NCBI GenBank assembly: GCA_016756695.1
Contig: CP066701.1
Span: forward strand, 1,252,001-1,316,000
Source: Heyndrickxia sporothermodurans
Lineage (GTDB): Bacteria > Bacillota > Bacilli > Bacillales > Bacillaceae_C
Length of the DNA: 64,000 nt
Direction: 5' to 3'
Part shown: positions 33,060 through 40,770 of the stretch, in pieces
Position numbering within the stretch: the first letter of the stretch is position 1
Layout of the letters: the number at the start of each line of letters is the position of its first letter
Notes under the pieces: model-generated
Seen by the model: only the letters and a program-made list of their open reading frames with translations
The model's database searches: none
What the model was told of the DNA's origin: nothing
Translations under genes and position numbers: made by a program

Positions 33060-33078
33060 GATAATGAAATTCATTCTC
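33060..33078. promoter_or_regulatory. Fur box before yclQ
   Basis: GATAATGAAATTCATTCTC has half sites GATAATGA/TCATTcTC and matches the Fur consensus in all but one half-site base. It lies between yclP and yclQ, suggesting separate iron control of the binding protein. Confidence 0.7.
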
Positions 33079-33160
33079 AATGAAGGATAAACTGAATACG
33101 GGGCGCCATCCGTATGTTCAGTATTTCTTCCTTTTTTACAATCACAACGTTTTATCTTAA

Positions 33161-33919
33161 TTAAGCATAGTAAACACAAATTTTGTTTTCATTGATATTT
33201 TGAATAGCAATATCCATTTCATAAATATCTCCTAAAACAGATGAATCAATAATATGATCAGTTGGCCCATTTTGAACGACCCTGCCATCTTTTAAAGCAA
33301 CGACATGATCAGAGTAACAAGATGCAAAATTGATATCATGAATAACGATGACAACTGTTTTCCCTAATTCATCCGTCAGCTTTCTTAGAACTTTCATAAT
33401 TTGAACAGAATGTTTCATATCAAGATTATTTAATGGTTCATCTAACAATATATACTCGGTATCTTGAGCAATAACCATTGCAATATAAGCCCTTTGCTGT
33501 TGACCACCACTTAATTGATCAAGAAATTTATGTTGAATACTTGTAAGCTCCATATATTCAATGGCTTCATCAACGAATTTCCAATCTTCTGCACTAAGCT
33601 TACCTTGTGAATATGGAAAACGGCCGAAGGAAACAAGTTCCCTTACTGTCAATCGGATATTAATATGATTTGCTTGCTTTAAAATCGCCATTTTCTTAGA
33701 AAGTTCATTCGTTTTGCACTTACTAACTTCCTTTCCGTCAATAGTGATTTCCCCCATATCCTTTGATATTAGACGACTCACCATTGATAGAAGGGTGCTT
33801 TTACCCGCCCCATTCGGTCCAATAAAGGAAGTAATTTTACCTTTTTCTATCGTTAAAGAAACATTATCTACTACACATTTATTACCGTACTTTTTTGAAA
33901 CATTTTTGATTGTAATCAT
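33161..33919 (-). CDS. yclP: Ferric-siderophore ABC transporter ATPase YclP
   Basis: The 252-aa ATPase belongs to the FecE/FepC type. Walker A is GPNGAGKST (about 33-41), the signature LSGGQQQRAYIA, Walker B YILLDEPLNNLD and the H-loop VIHDINFA. The length is that of B. subtilis YclP. It overlaps yclO by 4 bp and powers the YclN-YclO permease pair. Confidence 0.92.
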   Translation of the reverse strand: MITIKNVSKKYGNKCVVDNVSLTIEKGKITSFIGPNGAGKSTLLSMVSRLISKDMGEITIDGKEVSKCKTNELSKKMAILKQANHINIRLTVRELVSFGRFPYSQGKLSAEDWKFVDEAIEYMELTSIQHKFLDQLSGGQQQRAYIAMVIAQDTEYILLDEPLNNLDMKHSVQIMKVLRKLTDELGKTVVIVIHDINFASCYSDHVVALKDGRVVQNGPTDHIIDSSVLGDIYEMDIAIQNINENKICVYYA

Positions 33920-34863
33920 GCTTTACTCTCCTTTAAAAGTAGATAGATAAAATATACTCCGCCGACAAAGTTGATAATGACGCTTAATGTGGTTGAAAAA
34001 GTAAAAACCCTTTCAACAATAAGTAATCCGCCAACTAATGCAATAATACTGATAAAAACAGACCCGGCAATCAAATAAGAATGTCGATATGTTTTCAAAA
34101 ATTGATAGGAAACGTTTGCTACAAGTAATCCTAAGAACGTAATAGGGCCAATTAATGCGGTAGAAATGGAGATGAGAACCGCTACAATAATAAGTAACCG
34201 TTTAACGACATAATCATAATCCACTCCTAGGTTAATCGCCTCTTCTCTTCCTAGTGAGAGCACATCTAAATATTTAGCAAACCGCATAAAATATATGAAA
34301 ACCAAAATAACTAATATAATAGATAGTGTGAGTAAATCGGTATTGATATTATTGAAGCTGGCAAACATTCGATCTTGAATGATCATAAAGTCATTTGGAT
34401 CGATAATAACCTGCATAAACGATGAGAAGCTTTGAAACAGCGTCCCCATCACCAATCCGACAAGTAAGAGAAAGTAAATATTTTGCCCTTCTCTTTTAAA
34501 TAAAAACTTATATAAAAAACTAGCAAACAATACCATACATCCAACACAGAGAAGAAAATTAATATTTTTATTCATTACAACTGTACTTGTTGCACCAAAA
34601 ACAAAAATGAGAAACGTTTGAATAAGCATATAGAGCGAATCCAAACCAATAATGCTCGGCGTTAATATTTTGTTATTGGTAATCGTTTGGAACACCACTG
34701 TTGAAAAGGCGATTGATGCGCCCGTAAGAACGATGGCGAGAATTTTGATGCTTCGTTTTGGCAGGACATACCCAGGAAAATTCCCTAATTGGGTAAATAA
34801 AAAAATTCCAACGAGAATTGCAGCCAAAACAACTAATATCCCTAGTTTAACTTTATTACGCAT
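33916..34863 (-). CDS. yclO: Ferric-siderophore ABC transporter permease YclO
   Basis: This is a FecCD-family permease of 315 aa with eight to nine predicted helices, the same length as B. subtilis YclO. GREEAINLGVDYDYV (about 210-224) is the conserved ATPase-contact loop. It overlaps yclN by 8 bp and yclP by 4 bp. Confidence 0.92.
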   Translation of the reverse strand: MRNKVKLGILVVLAAILVGIFLFTQLGNFPGYVLPKRSIKILAIVLTGASIAFSTVVFQTITNNKILTPSIIGLDSLYMLIQTFLIFVFGATSTVVMNKNINFLLCVGCMVLFASFLYKFLFKREGQNIYFLLLVGLVMGTLFQSFSSFMQVIIDPNDFMIIQDRMFASFNNINTDLLTLSIILVILVFIYFMRFAKYLDVLSLGREEAINLGVDYDYVVKRLLIIVAVLISISTALIGPITFLGLLVANVSYQFLKTYRHSYLIAGSVFISIIALVGGLLIVERVFTFSTTLSVIINFVGGVYFIYLLLKESKA

Positions 34864-35806
34864 ACGCCTTTCTCCTCATGAGCAAGTAAAGAAAAATACC
34901 GCTACCAATGACCCCAACAGTTAATCCAATTGGAATTTCATATGGATAAATAATGATTCTGCCTAAAATATCACAAAACAGCAAGAACACGGCACCTAAC
35001 AAAGCTGTTTGAAACAGGTTTTTCTTTAAGTTGTCGCCGTTATAAATGGAAACGATATTTGGAACGACTAATCCAAGAAAAGGAATAGTCCCTACTGTCA
35101 AAAGAACGGATGTAGTAGACAGTGCTACAATAATTAATCCGATATTTACGACAAGCTTATAATTCAAGCCAAGATTTACTGAGAAATCCTCGCCCATGCC
35201 CGCTATCGTAAATTTATTCGCAAATAAATATGCGAGAATGACAAGTGGGATACTAATATAAATCATTTCATATCTTCCTGACATGACCATGGAGAAATCT
35301 CCTTGCAGCCAAGAGGAAATGCTTTGGATCAAATCATGCTTATAGGCAAAAAACGTTGTAATGGAACTTATGATATTCCCAAACATTAATCCGACTAGTG
35401 GAATGAAAATAGCATCTTTAAATTTAATTTTGTCGAGAATATTCATAAATAAAAATGTACCTGCTAAGGCAAAAACAGATGCCATCAACATTTTTTCCAT
35501 CATGCCTGCCGATGAAAAAAGAATTAAGGAAACAAGTATCCCTAATCTTGCTGAATCCATCGTTCCAGCAGTTGTTGGGGAAACAAATTTATTTCGGGAC
35601 AGCTGCTGCATAATCAATCCACAAACACTCATACTGACTCCCGCCAAAATAAGACTCACAAGCCTTGGGAAGCGACTGATCAATAAAATATCTCGTTGTT
35701 CCTCGGATAAATGGAAGATGTCCAATGGTGTAATATTTTTAACTCCGACAAATAATGAAATGACGGATAAAACAATAAAAGCAATTATTAAAACGACTTT
35801 TTTCAT
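34856..35806 (-). CDS. yclN: Ferric-siderophore ABC transporter permease YclN
   Basis: The first gene of the importer operon encodes a 316-aa FecCD permease if started at the ATG at 35806, with AGGAT upstream; this is the length of B. subtilis YclN. The open frame runs 66 codons further upstream through the Fur boxes and is not coding there. The conserved RFPRLVSLILAGVSMSVCGLIMQ (about 44-66) and MGEDFSVNLGLNYKLV are visible. The promoter and two Fur boxes lie directly upstream. Confidence 0.92.
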   Translation of the reverse strand: MKKVVLIIAFIVLSVISLFVGVKNITPLDIFHLSEEQRDILLISRFPRLVSLILAGVSMSVCGLIMQQLSRNKFVSPTTAGTMDSARLGILVSLILFSSAGMMEKMLMASVFALAGTFLFMNILDKIKFKDAIFIPLVGLMFGNIISSITTFFAYKHDLIQSISSWLQGDFSMVMSGRYEMIYISIPLVILAYLFANKFTIAGMGEDFSVNLGLNYKLVVNIGLIIVALSTTSVLLTVGTIPFLGLVVPNIVSIYNGDNLKKNLFQTALLGAVFLLFCDILGRIIIYPYEIPIGLTVGVIGSGIFLYLLMRRKAYA

Positions 35807-35865
35807 CGCAAATCCTACTCTTCCCTTTTGAATGCTGGCAATTGGATATGTAATTCGATTATTAC

Positions 35866-35884
35866 GATAATGAGATTCATTATC
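35866..35884. promoter_or_regulatory. Fur box 1 of the yclNOPQ operon
   Basis: GATAATGAGATTCATTATC is a near-perfect inverted repeat, GATAATGA-N3-TCATTATC, matching the classical 19-bp Fur consensus at 16 or more positions. It lies between the promoter and the yclN start. Confidence 0.88.
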
Positions 35885-35933
35885 AGTATGGGTGATAAAA
35901 AAATGAATGTCATTATTCACTAACTTCCGCAAA

Positions 35934-35948
35934 TGATATTCATTATCA
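35934..35948. promoter_or_regulatory. Fur box 2 at the yclN transcription start
   Basis: TGATATTCATTATCA fits the 7-1-7 Fur motif TGATAAT-N-ATTATCA with one half-site base off and overlaps the predicted transcription start. Confidence 0.75.
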
Positions 35949-35954
35949 ATTACA

Positions 35955-35983
35955 ATATTAAACATTGAAAATACTTCTGTCAA
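35955..35983 (-). promoter_or_regulatory. Sigma-A promoter of yclNOPQ
   Basis: On the minus strand TTGACA (35983-35978) and TAATAT (35960-35955) with a 17-nt spacer. Transcription would start at about 35948, inside Fur box 2. Confidence 0.8.
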
Positions 35984-36063
35984 TACTTTTGGAAAAAAAG
36001 ACAATATTAATCCAATTTCTTTTCCATTGTATTATAAATTGGGTTATAAAATTATGAATATTT

Positions 36064-36092
36064 TTTACAAATCCGTGAATATAAATTATAAT
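36064..36092 (+). promoter_or_regulatory. Sigma-A promoter of the shikimate kinase gene
   Basis: TTTACA (36064-36069) and TATAAT (36087-36092) are 17 nt apart, 35 bp before the start codon. It is well clear of the Fur boxes (nearest at 35948), so iron control of this gene is not evident. Confidence 0.75.
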
Positions 36093-36126
36093 TTGACTAA
36101 TTTTAATTCAGAAAGAGGCTTGCAAT

Positions 36127-36663
36127 ATGACAAATAAACCATCGTCTCTTAATAATAAAAGCATTGTATTTATTGGATTTATGGGAGTTGGCAAGACAAC
36201 AATTGGTGAAGCCGTTGCAAAAAAATTGAACAGAGATTTTATCGATATAGATCAAGAGATCGAAAAAGAGTTTCAAATATCTACTACTGAAATTTTCAAC
36301 ATATATGGAGAAAAGGTATTTCGGGAAAAGGAAAAGGCATTGATCTCTGAATATTGTAAGTGTCCAGAAAAAATTATTTCCGTTGGAGGTGGGGCGTTCC
36401 TCCAGGATGAGATTAAAAACTTATGTTTATCCGAATGTATTGTCATCTATCTTCATTTATCTTGGGAAGCTTGGAAGGAAAGGCTCGATTTAATTATAGA
36501 TAGCAGACCCGTTTTAAAAGGTCGAACATTGGAAGAAACAGAACAACTTTTCTATACTAGGCAGAACATCTATGCCTCACACCATCTAAAAGTGGAAACA
36601 GATCAACTGACTGTTGATGAAATTACTGATCGTATTGTCGATCTCATTCAAAAGACTCAATAA
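36127..36663 (+). CDS. aroK: Shikimate kinase
   Basis: This enzyme phosphorylates shikimate at the 3-OH in aromatic amino-acid synthesis. The 178 aa contain Walker A GFMGVGKTT (18-26), the shikimate-binding D-I-D motif (FIDIDQEIEKEF), VFREKEK with the substrate Arg, SVGGGAFL and the lid/RPVL segment (DSRPVLKGRT). The ATG follows GAGG by about 9 nt. It is divergent from the siderophore importer. Petrobactin-type catecholates derive from the shikimate route, but a functional link here is only a guess. Confidence 0.9.
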   Translation: MTNKPSSLNNKSIVFIGFMGVGKTTIGEAVAKKLNRDFIDIDQEIEKEFQISTTEIFNIYGEKVFREKEKALISEYCKCPEKIISVGGGAFLQDEIKNLCLSECIVIYLHLSWEAWKERLDLIIDSRPVLKGRTLEETEQLFYTRQNIYASHHLKVETDQLTVDEITDRIVDLIQKTQ

Positions 36664-36690
36664 GACGGAACTTACTTGAGTCTTTATCTT
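36650..36690 (+). terminator. Terminator overlapping the aroK stop
   Basis: AAGACTCAATAAG and CTTACTTGAGTCTT form a stem that includes the TAA stop codon, followed by TATCTTTT. Confidence 0.65.
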
Positions 36691-36739
36691 TTACTATGGC
36701 TCTTTTCTGAAAAAATGTTGTTTTTTCACATATTAAGCA

Positions 36740-36885
36740 CGCAGAGTGGATTGGAGCGGAAGGCACTTGACTCCTTCGGGATCAGCTGGACAGAGATGAG
36801 ACCCCGCAGGAGCGGAGCGACGAGGAGGTTCATCGCAGAACCGCAAAAAAGCAAGTGCCTGTAGCGGAAAGAAACGGTTCATTCC
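36740..36885. repeat. Interspersed repeat copy A (GAGCGGAAGG...GTAGCGGAAA type)
   Basis: About 140 bp with TTGGAGCGGAAGG at one end and GCCTGTAGCGGAAAG at the other, and an inner GAGACCCCGCAGG. An inverted, diverged copy lies at 39161-39306. The same kind of sequence is familiar from intergenic regions of many Bacillus genomes. No ORF. Confidence 0.7.
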
Positions 36886-36916
36886 CCAAAAACAACAAAC
36901 ATTACGAAAACAGCTT

Positions 36917-37246
36917 TTACTTTTTATTTTTGCTGCTAAGAATTCCACGACCAATTCGAACAATCAATCCGAAGAAAAGACCAATTCCTGCTAATATATA
37001 AACCATAGTAAAAATCTTTCCAAAATCCGTTTGCGGTACAAAGTCCGGGTGCCCAATCGTACTCAATGTAACAAAGCAAAAATACAATGCATCAAGTACC
37101 GATAGCCCTTCTACCTTTGTATAAAATATCGTACCTGATAAAAGCATCACAACAATTAATACAAAGATAACTTGGAATTCTTTCTCTTTAAAGGAATGGA
37201 ATAATCCATGAAAAAGTCGTTTTAACGTAAGGATAAATGATACCAA
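36917..37246 (-). CDS. Two-helix potassium-channel-like membrane protein
   Basis: The 109-aa protein has a first helix (about 26-46), a pore helix plus filter and a second helix (about 77-100), the KcsA-type pore layout without a cytoplasmic RCK domain. The filter reads TLSTIGHPDF, where classical K+ channels have T-V-G-Y-G-D. The central Tyr-Gly is thus His-Pro, so K+ selectivity is uncertain. The start is TTG with GGAGG 7 nt upstream. Confidence 0.8.
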   Translation of the reverse strand: MVSFILTLKRLFHGLFHSFKEKEFQVIFVLIVVMLLSGTIFYTKVEGLSVLDALYFCFVTLSTIGHPDFVPQTDFGKIFTMVYILAGIGLFFGLIVRIGRGILSSKNKK

Positions 37247-37617
37247 GAAACTGCCTCCTAGCTAGTTTAGTCTGATTACTAATTATTTTAGAGAATTGTG
37301 GTTAGGGAGTTAAATGATAGTATCTACTTTTATGGCTAAATTATTGGATGATGTACCTAATTGAGTAACTAGTAATATTCAAAATAAACGGAGGTTTTCC
37401 GGTTATACTACGGAATAGAGCTCGGTTTTGGGGATTTAGGCGGAGATTTTCCGATTAAGCAAAGCAAAATTACTCATTTTTGCGTTTTTCGAGTCAATAG
37501 TCGGAAACCTTCCGGCTATTTTAGCTAAATTTCAGTGCTATTTCCTTAATAAGGGGAATTTCTCCGCTTATCAAACTCGTTTCAGCATCTATTACACTTG
37601 TGGTTCCTGAGAAAAGA
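37247..37617. other. Intergenic region with spaced CGGA...TCCG palindromes
   Basis: No gene is supported. Four short palindromic motifs of the form CGGAnntTTCCGn(T)TAT occur near 37390, 37441, 37502 and 37555, spaced by about 50-60 bp. Confidence 0.5.
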
Positions 37618-37652
37618 AGGCATAGAGAAATTACATCTCTATGTCTTTTTGA
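37618..37652 (-). terminator. Terminator of the amino-acid ABC operon
   Basis: On the minus strand ACATAGAGA and TCTCTATG pair with a short loop, followed by CCTTCTTTT; A-rich on the other side. Confidence 0.65.
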
Positions 37653-37713
37653 CTGTGAAGTATGCTTTGAAGTTTATGTGGATTGATCCGTGATTTGATT
37701 GCAGAACCCTTTT

Positions 37714-38436
37714 TTATAAAACCTTCCCCAAAAACGCCTTCGTCCGTTCATTTTGTGGATGTTCAAAAAGTTCTTGAGGGGTGTTTTCTTCGACGATGTA
37801 TCCCCCGTCCATAAAGATGACACGGTCGCCAACTTCTTTGGCAAATCCCATTTCATGGGTGACGACTACCATCGTCATCCCTTCTTGCGCGAGCTGTTTC
37901 ATGACCTCTAGCACTTCACCGACCATTTCAGGATCAAGGGCGGATGTCGGTTCATCAAATAGCATGATTTTTGGTTCCATTGCTAATGCTCTTGAAATCG
38001 CCACACGCTGCTTCTGACCTCCTGATAGTGAATCAGGATAAACATTGGCTTTATCAGCTAATCCAACCTTCTTCAAAAGCTCCATCGCTTTTGTTTTCGC
38101 TTTTTCTTTTCCCCATTTTCTCACCATCATTGGTGCCAACATAATATTTTCTAAAACTGTTTTATGCGGGAATAGATTAAATTGCTGGAATACCATACCG
38201 ACTTCTGTTCGGATATCATTAATATTTACCTTTTTATCCGTAATATCCGTTCCTTCTATATAGACATGTCCATCTGTAATTGACTCCAATAAATTTAAAC
38301 AACGGAGAAAAGTTGATTTCCCAGATCCCGATGGACCAATCACAACGACTACCTCTTGAGGTTTGATTTCTATATTTATATCTTTCAATACTTCCGTTTG
38401 ACCGAAGGATTTTTTTAAGCCTTTCACAGAGATCAT
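37714..38436 (-). CDS. Polar amino-acid ABC transporter ATPase
   Basis: The 240-aa ATPase has Walker [10 protein letters not shown], the signature [12 protein letters not shown], Walker [13 protein letters not shown] and the H-loop [12 protein letters not shown], typical of GlnQ/ArtR-type importers. It starts at the ATG at 38436, overlapping the permease stop by 4 bp; the longer open frame upstream lies in the permease gene. Order binding protein-permease-ATPase equals B. subtilis artPQR. The substrate could be arginine, glutamine or another polar amino acid. Confidence 0.9.
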   Translation of the reverse strand: MISVKGLKKSFGQTEVLKDINIEIKPQEVVVVIGPSGSGKSTFLRCLNLLESITDGHVYIEGTDITDKKVNINDIRTEVGMVFQQFNLFPHKTVLENIMLAPMMVRKWGKEKAKTKAMELLKKVGLADKANVYPDSLSGGQKQRVAISRALAMEPKIMLFDEPTSALDPEMVGEVLEVMKQLAQEGMTMVVVTHEMGFAKEVGDRVIFMDGGYIVEENTPQELFEHPQNERTKAFLGKVL

Positions 38437-39086
38437 TCTTTTGCAAACCTTCTCTCTAAATATTGGATTAAATAGGTTAATGATAGAGTAAGAATAAGAT
38501 AAATGATAGCAATTGTAATATACGGCTCCCAAACCCTCATATAGGCACCTTGTGCTGATCTTCCCCAGTACAGCAGCTCCGGAGCAGCAATGATAGCAGC
38601 TAAAGATGATTCCTTTAATAGTACGATAAATTCATTGCCAAGCGGGGGAATCATTCGTTTAAATGCCTGTGGTAGAATGACCTTTTTCATTGCTTGAGCA
38701 TGACTCATTCCTAGCGAACGCGCCGCTTCCATTTGACCTTTATCAATTGATTGGATACCAGCACGGAAGATTTCCGCAATATAAGCTGCGGAGTTGAGCG
38801 ATAAGGCAACAATTGCTGAAAGAATTGGGTTTACCGGCTTCATAAACATCGGCATGACACCAAAATGAATAATTAAGATTTGTACAAATAAAGGTGTACC
38901 GCGAAAAATATTAATATACCATATAAACGGAAAACGTATTAGCTTCTTTGAAATTTTTCCCATACCGATAAACAACCCAAGAATTAACCCTAAAATTGTT
39001 CCAGCAAGTGAGAGACCAATCGTAAGTAGCGTTCCTTTTAAGAAGAATGGTAAATACTCTTTTACTATATCAAATTGAAAGTCCAT
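38433..39086 (-). CDS. Polar amino-acid ABC transporter permease
   Basis: The 217-aa HisM/GlnP-family permease has five helices and the EAA loop [23 protein letters not shown] (about 140-162). The length matches ArtQ/GlnP-type proteins. It is translationally coupled to the ATPase. Between it and the binding-protein gene upstream lie a 240-bp gap, a terminator-like hairpin and an interspersed repeat. Confidence 0.9.
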   Translation of the reverse strand: MDFQFDIVKEYLPFFLKGTLLTIGLSLAGTILGLILGLFIGMGKISKKLIRFPFIWYINIFRGTPLFVQILIIHFGVMPMFMKPVNPILSAIVALSLNSAAYIAEIFRAGIQSIDKGQMEAARSLGMSHAQAMKKVILPQAFKRMIPPLGNEFIVLLKESSLAAIIAAPELLYWGRSAQGAYMRVWEPYITIAIIYLILTLSLTYLIQYLERRFAKE

Positions 39087-39101
39087 CGTCTTTCTCCTTT
39101 A

Positions 39102-39137
39102 GGCTAAAAGAGGCAGACTAAATTAAGTCCAGCCTCT
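39102..39137 (-). terminator. Intercistronic hairpin in the amino-acid ABC operon
   Basis: AAAAGAGGCaGACT and AGTCcaGCCTCTTTT form a stem between the binding-protein and permease genes. It may end part of the transcripts and so keep the binding protein in excess. Confidence 0.6.
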
Positions 39138-39160
39138 TTTGTTTTTAGTTAAAATACACT

Positions 39161-39306
39161 GTTGATTTCCGCTCCAGGTACTCGCTTTCCGCGGGCGGTT
39201 CGGGAGCCTCCTCGGCGCTTATCGCGCCTGCGGGGTCTCCAGTATACCGTTTTTACCGCAGGAGTCTCACACCTTCCGCTCCAATCTACATAGCGTCAAA
39301 ATCAAC
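39161..39306. repeat. Interspersed repeat copy B, inside an operon
   Basis: GTTGATTTCCGCTCCAGG at one end and CCGCTCCAATC...ATCAAC at the other, with CCTGCGGGGTCTCC inside. It is the reverse orientation of the copy at 36740-36885. It separates the binding-protein gene from its permease. Confidence 0.7.
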
Positions 39307-39326
39307 ACTTAATTTTAATAAAGCCT

Positions 39327-40136
39327 TTATTTTTCAGCTGACTTTAAAGTATCGATATCCGGTTCTACTCCAAACCACTTTTTATAGATTTCCGTGTATG
39401 TTCCATTGTCTAGCACTTTATTTAATGCTTTATCGAACTTGGACTTCAATTCGCTTCCTTTTGGAAGGAGAATTCCATAATACTCAGAAGAAAAATTTGT
39501 CTTATCGTCAATTGTCTTCACTTTTTTACCGGGATTCTTTTTCACATATTCATTTGCTACAGCATTATCTGTCACAACCGCATCAACATCGCCATTTTCC
39601 AATGCCATAAAAGCCATAGCTGAAGTTTCGTATTTTAAAATATTTTTGTTATTTTCACCGAATAATTTTTCACTTGAGATTTGACCGGTCGTTCCATTTT
39701 GTACCCCGATCTTCTTACCTTCCAGATCCTTTGCATTTGTTACAGTTGAATCTTTGCCTACTACGATCATATTGATAGATTCAAAATATGGAAGAGAGAA
39801 ATCATATGATTTTTTTCTTTTATCATTGATTGTTACACCGGCCATTCCTACATCAATACTCTCATCTTTAACTCCCGCTAGCATCGCATCCCAGCCTGTA
39901 TTTTTAATATCAACCTTATATCCAGCTTCTTTGGCAACTGCATTTAATAAATCCACATCAAAGCCCTCCACTTTACCTTTCTTCATAAACTCAAACGGAG
40001 CAAACGTTGCTTCGGTACCGACACTTAAGGTTTTATCACCAGAGCTTGTACCATTTGAACTCTTTCCACAGGCAGATAGAATTAATATACAACTTACTAG
40101 TAAAGCCAATGCTAATTTACCGTTCCATTTTTTCAT
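39327..40136 (-). CDS. Polar amino-acid ABC transporter substrate-binding lipoprotein
   Basis: The 269-aa SBP of the His/Gln/Arg family has a signal peptide with lipobox LILSACG (Cys about 23), then the core TEATFAPFEFMKKGKVEGFDVDLLNAV and GWDAMLAGV. The ligand Asp/Arg positions are those of the family (for example VDAVVTDNAVANEY). It is the first gene of the importer operon. Ligand specificity cannot be told from sequence. Confidence 0.9.
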   Translation of the reverse strand: MKKWNGKLALALLVSCILILSACGKSSNGTSSGDKTLSVGTEATFAPFEFMKKGKVEGFDVDLLNAVAKEAGYKVDIKNTGWDAMLAGVKDESIDVGMAGVTINDKRKKSYDFSLPYFESINMIVVGKDSTVTNAKDLEGKKIGVQNGTTGQISSEKLFGENNKNILKYETSAMAFMALENGDVDAVVTDNAVANEYVKKNPGKKVKTIDDKTNFSSEYYGILLPKGSELKSKFDKALNKVLDNGTYTEIYKKWFGVEPDIDTLKSAEK

Positions 40137-40306
40137 ATTTATTCACTCATTTCTATTTTTATTTATATGTTACTAAAGATATTAAACTGAAAATCTACAT
40201 TTTTCAATACTATATTTTTATTTTTATTAACTTCTATTTCCGTGCCGTGTATAAATTGCGCATAATTATTAGCACAGCCAATGGACCCTTTGCTCCTCCT
40301 AAAGAC

Positions 40307-40342
40307 ACAAAAAGAGCCACAGTCAATATGACCATGGCTTGC
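40307..40342 (-). terminator. Terminator of the small lipoprotein gene
   Basis: On the minus strand AGCCATGGTCA and GACTGTGGCT pair around a short AT loop, followed by CTTTTTG. Confidence 0.65.
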
Positions 40343-40378
40343 CTCTAACTATCTTTAAAAGCTTGTTAACCTATTATG

Positions 40379-40732
40379 TTATTCCTTATATTTCCTATTA
40401 CTATTGATTTTTACGTATCCATTATCAGTCTTAACTGCTAAAGAATCATGTTGGTCCACTTCTTTAATTGAATATAGTAATGTTCCTTTTTTGAATTTAT
40501 TAGAAAATGTTTTATTTTTATTAACATTTGTTTCATTATCTAAGTAAATCTGAATTTCTCCAACCTTCTTATCAATTTCAGCTTCTTTCACTTTTTCATC
40601 TGAAACAATATAATTGTACCCTTCCCAAACTACAAATGAATTCTTCCAATCTTTATTTGAGGTTTCTTTATCACTACAGGAGGCAATAATCATTATCAAA
40701 AATGGGAAAAATATATAGAATGGTTTTTTCAT
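40379..40732 (-). CDS. Small putative lipoprotein, unknown function
   Basis: The 117 aa start at the ATG at 40732 with GAGGAGG 9 nt upstream; the longer frame begins inside that ribosome site. Residues 1-20 form a signal peptide ending in the lipobox IIASC. The mature part is lysine/glutamate-rich and has no motif I recognise. It lies between the amino-acid importer and the ABC-F gene, in the same direction as both. Confidence 0.7.
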   Translation of the reverse strand: MKKPFYIFFPFLIMIIASCSDKETSNKDWKNSFVVWEGYNYIVSDEKVKEAEIDKKVGEIQIYLDNETNVNKNKTFSNKFKKGTLLYSIKEVDQHDSLAVKTDNGYVKINSNRKYKE

Positions 40733-40770
40733 CAGATAATTCCTCCTCAAAGTGGGAAAGTGTACTAGTC

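Noticed and set aside
35807-36004. N-terminal extension of YclN
   Set aside because: The open frame covers the promoter and both Fur boxes; the 316-aa start at 35806 matches the family length.
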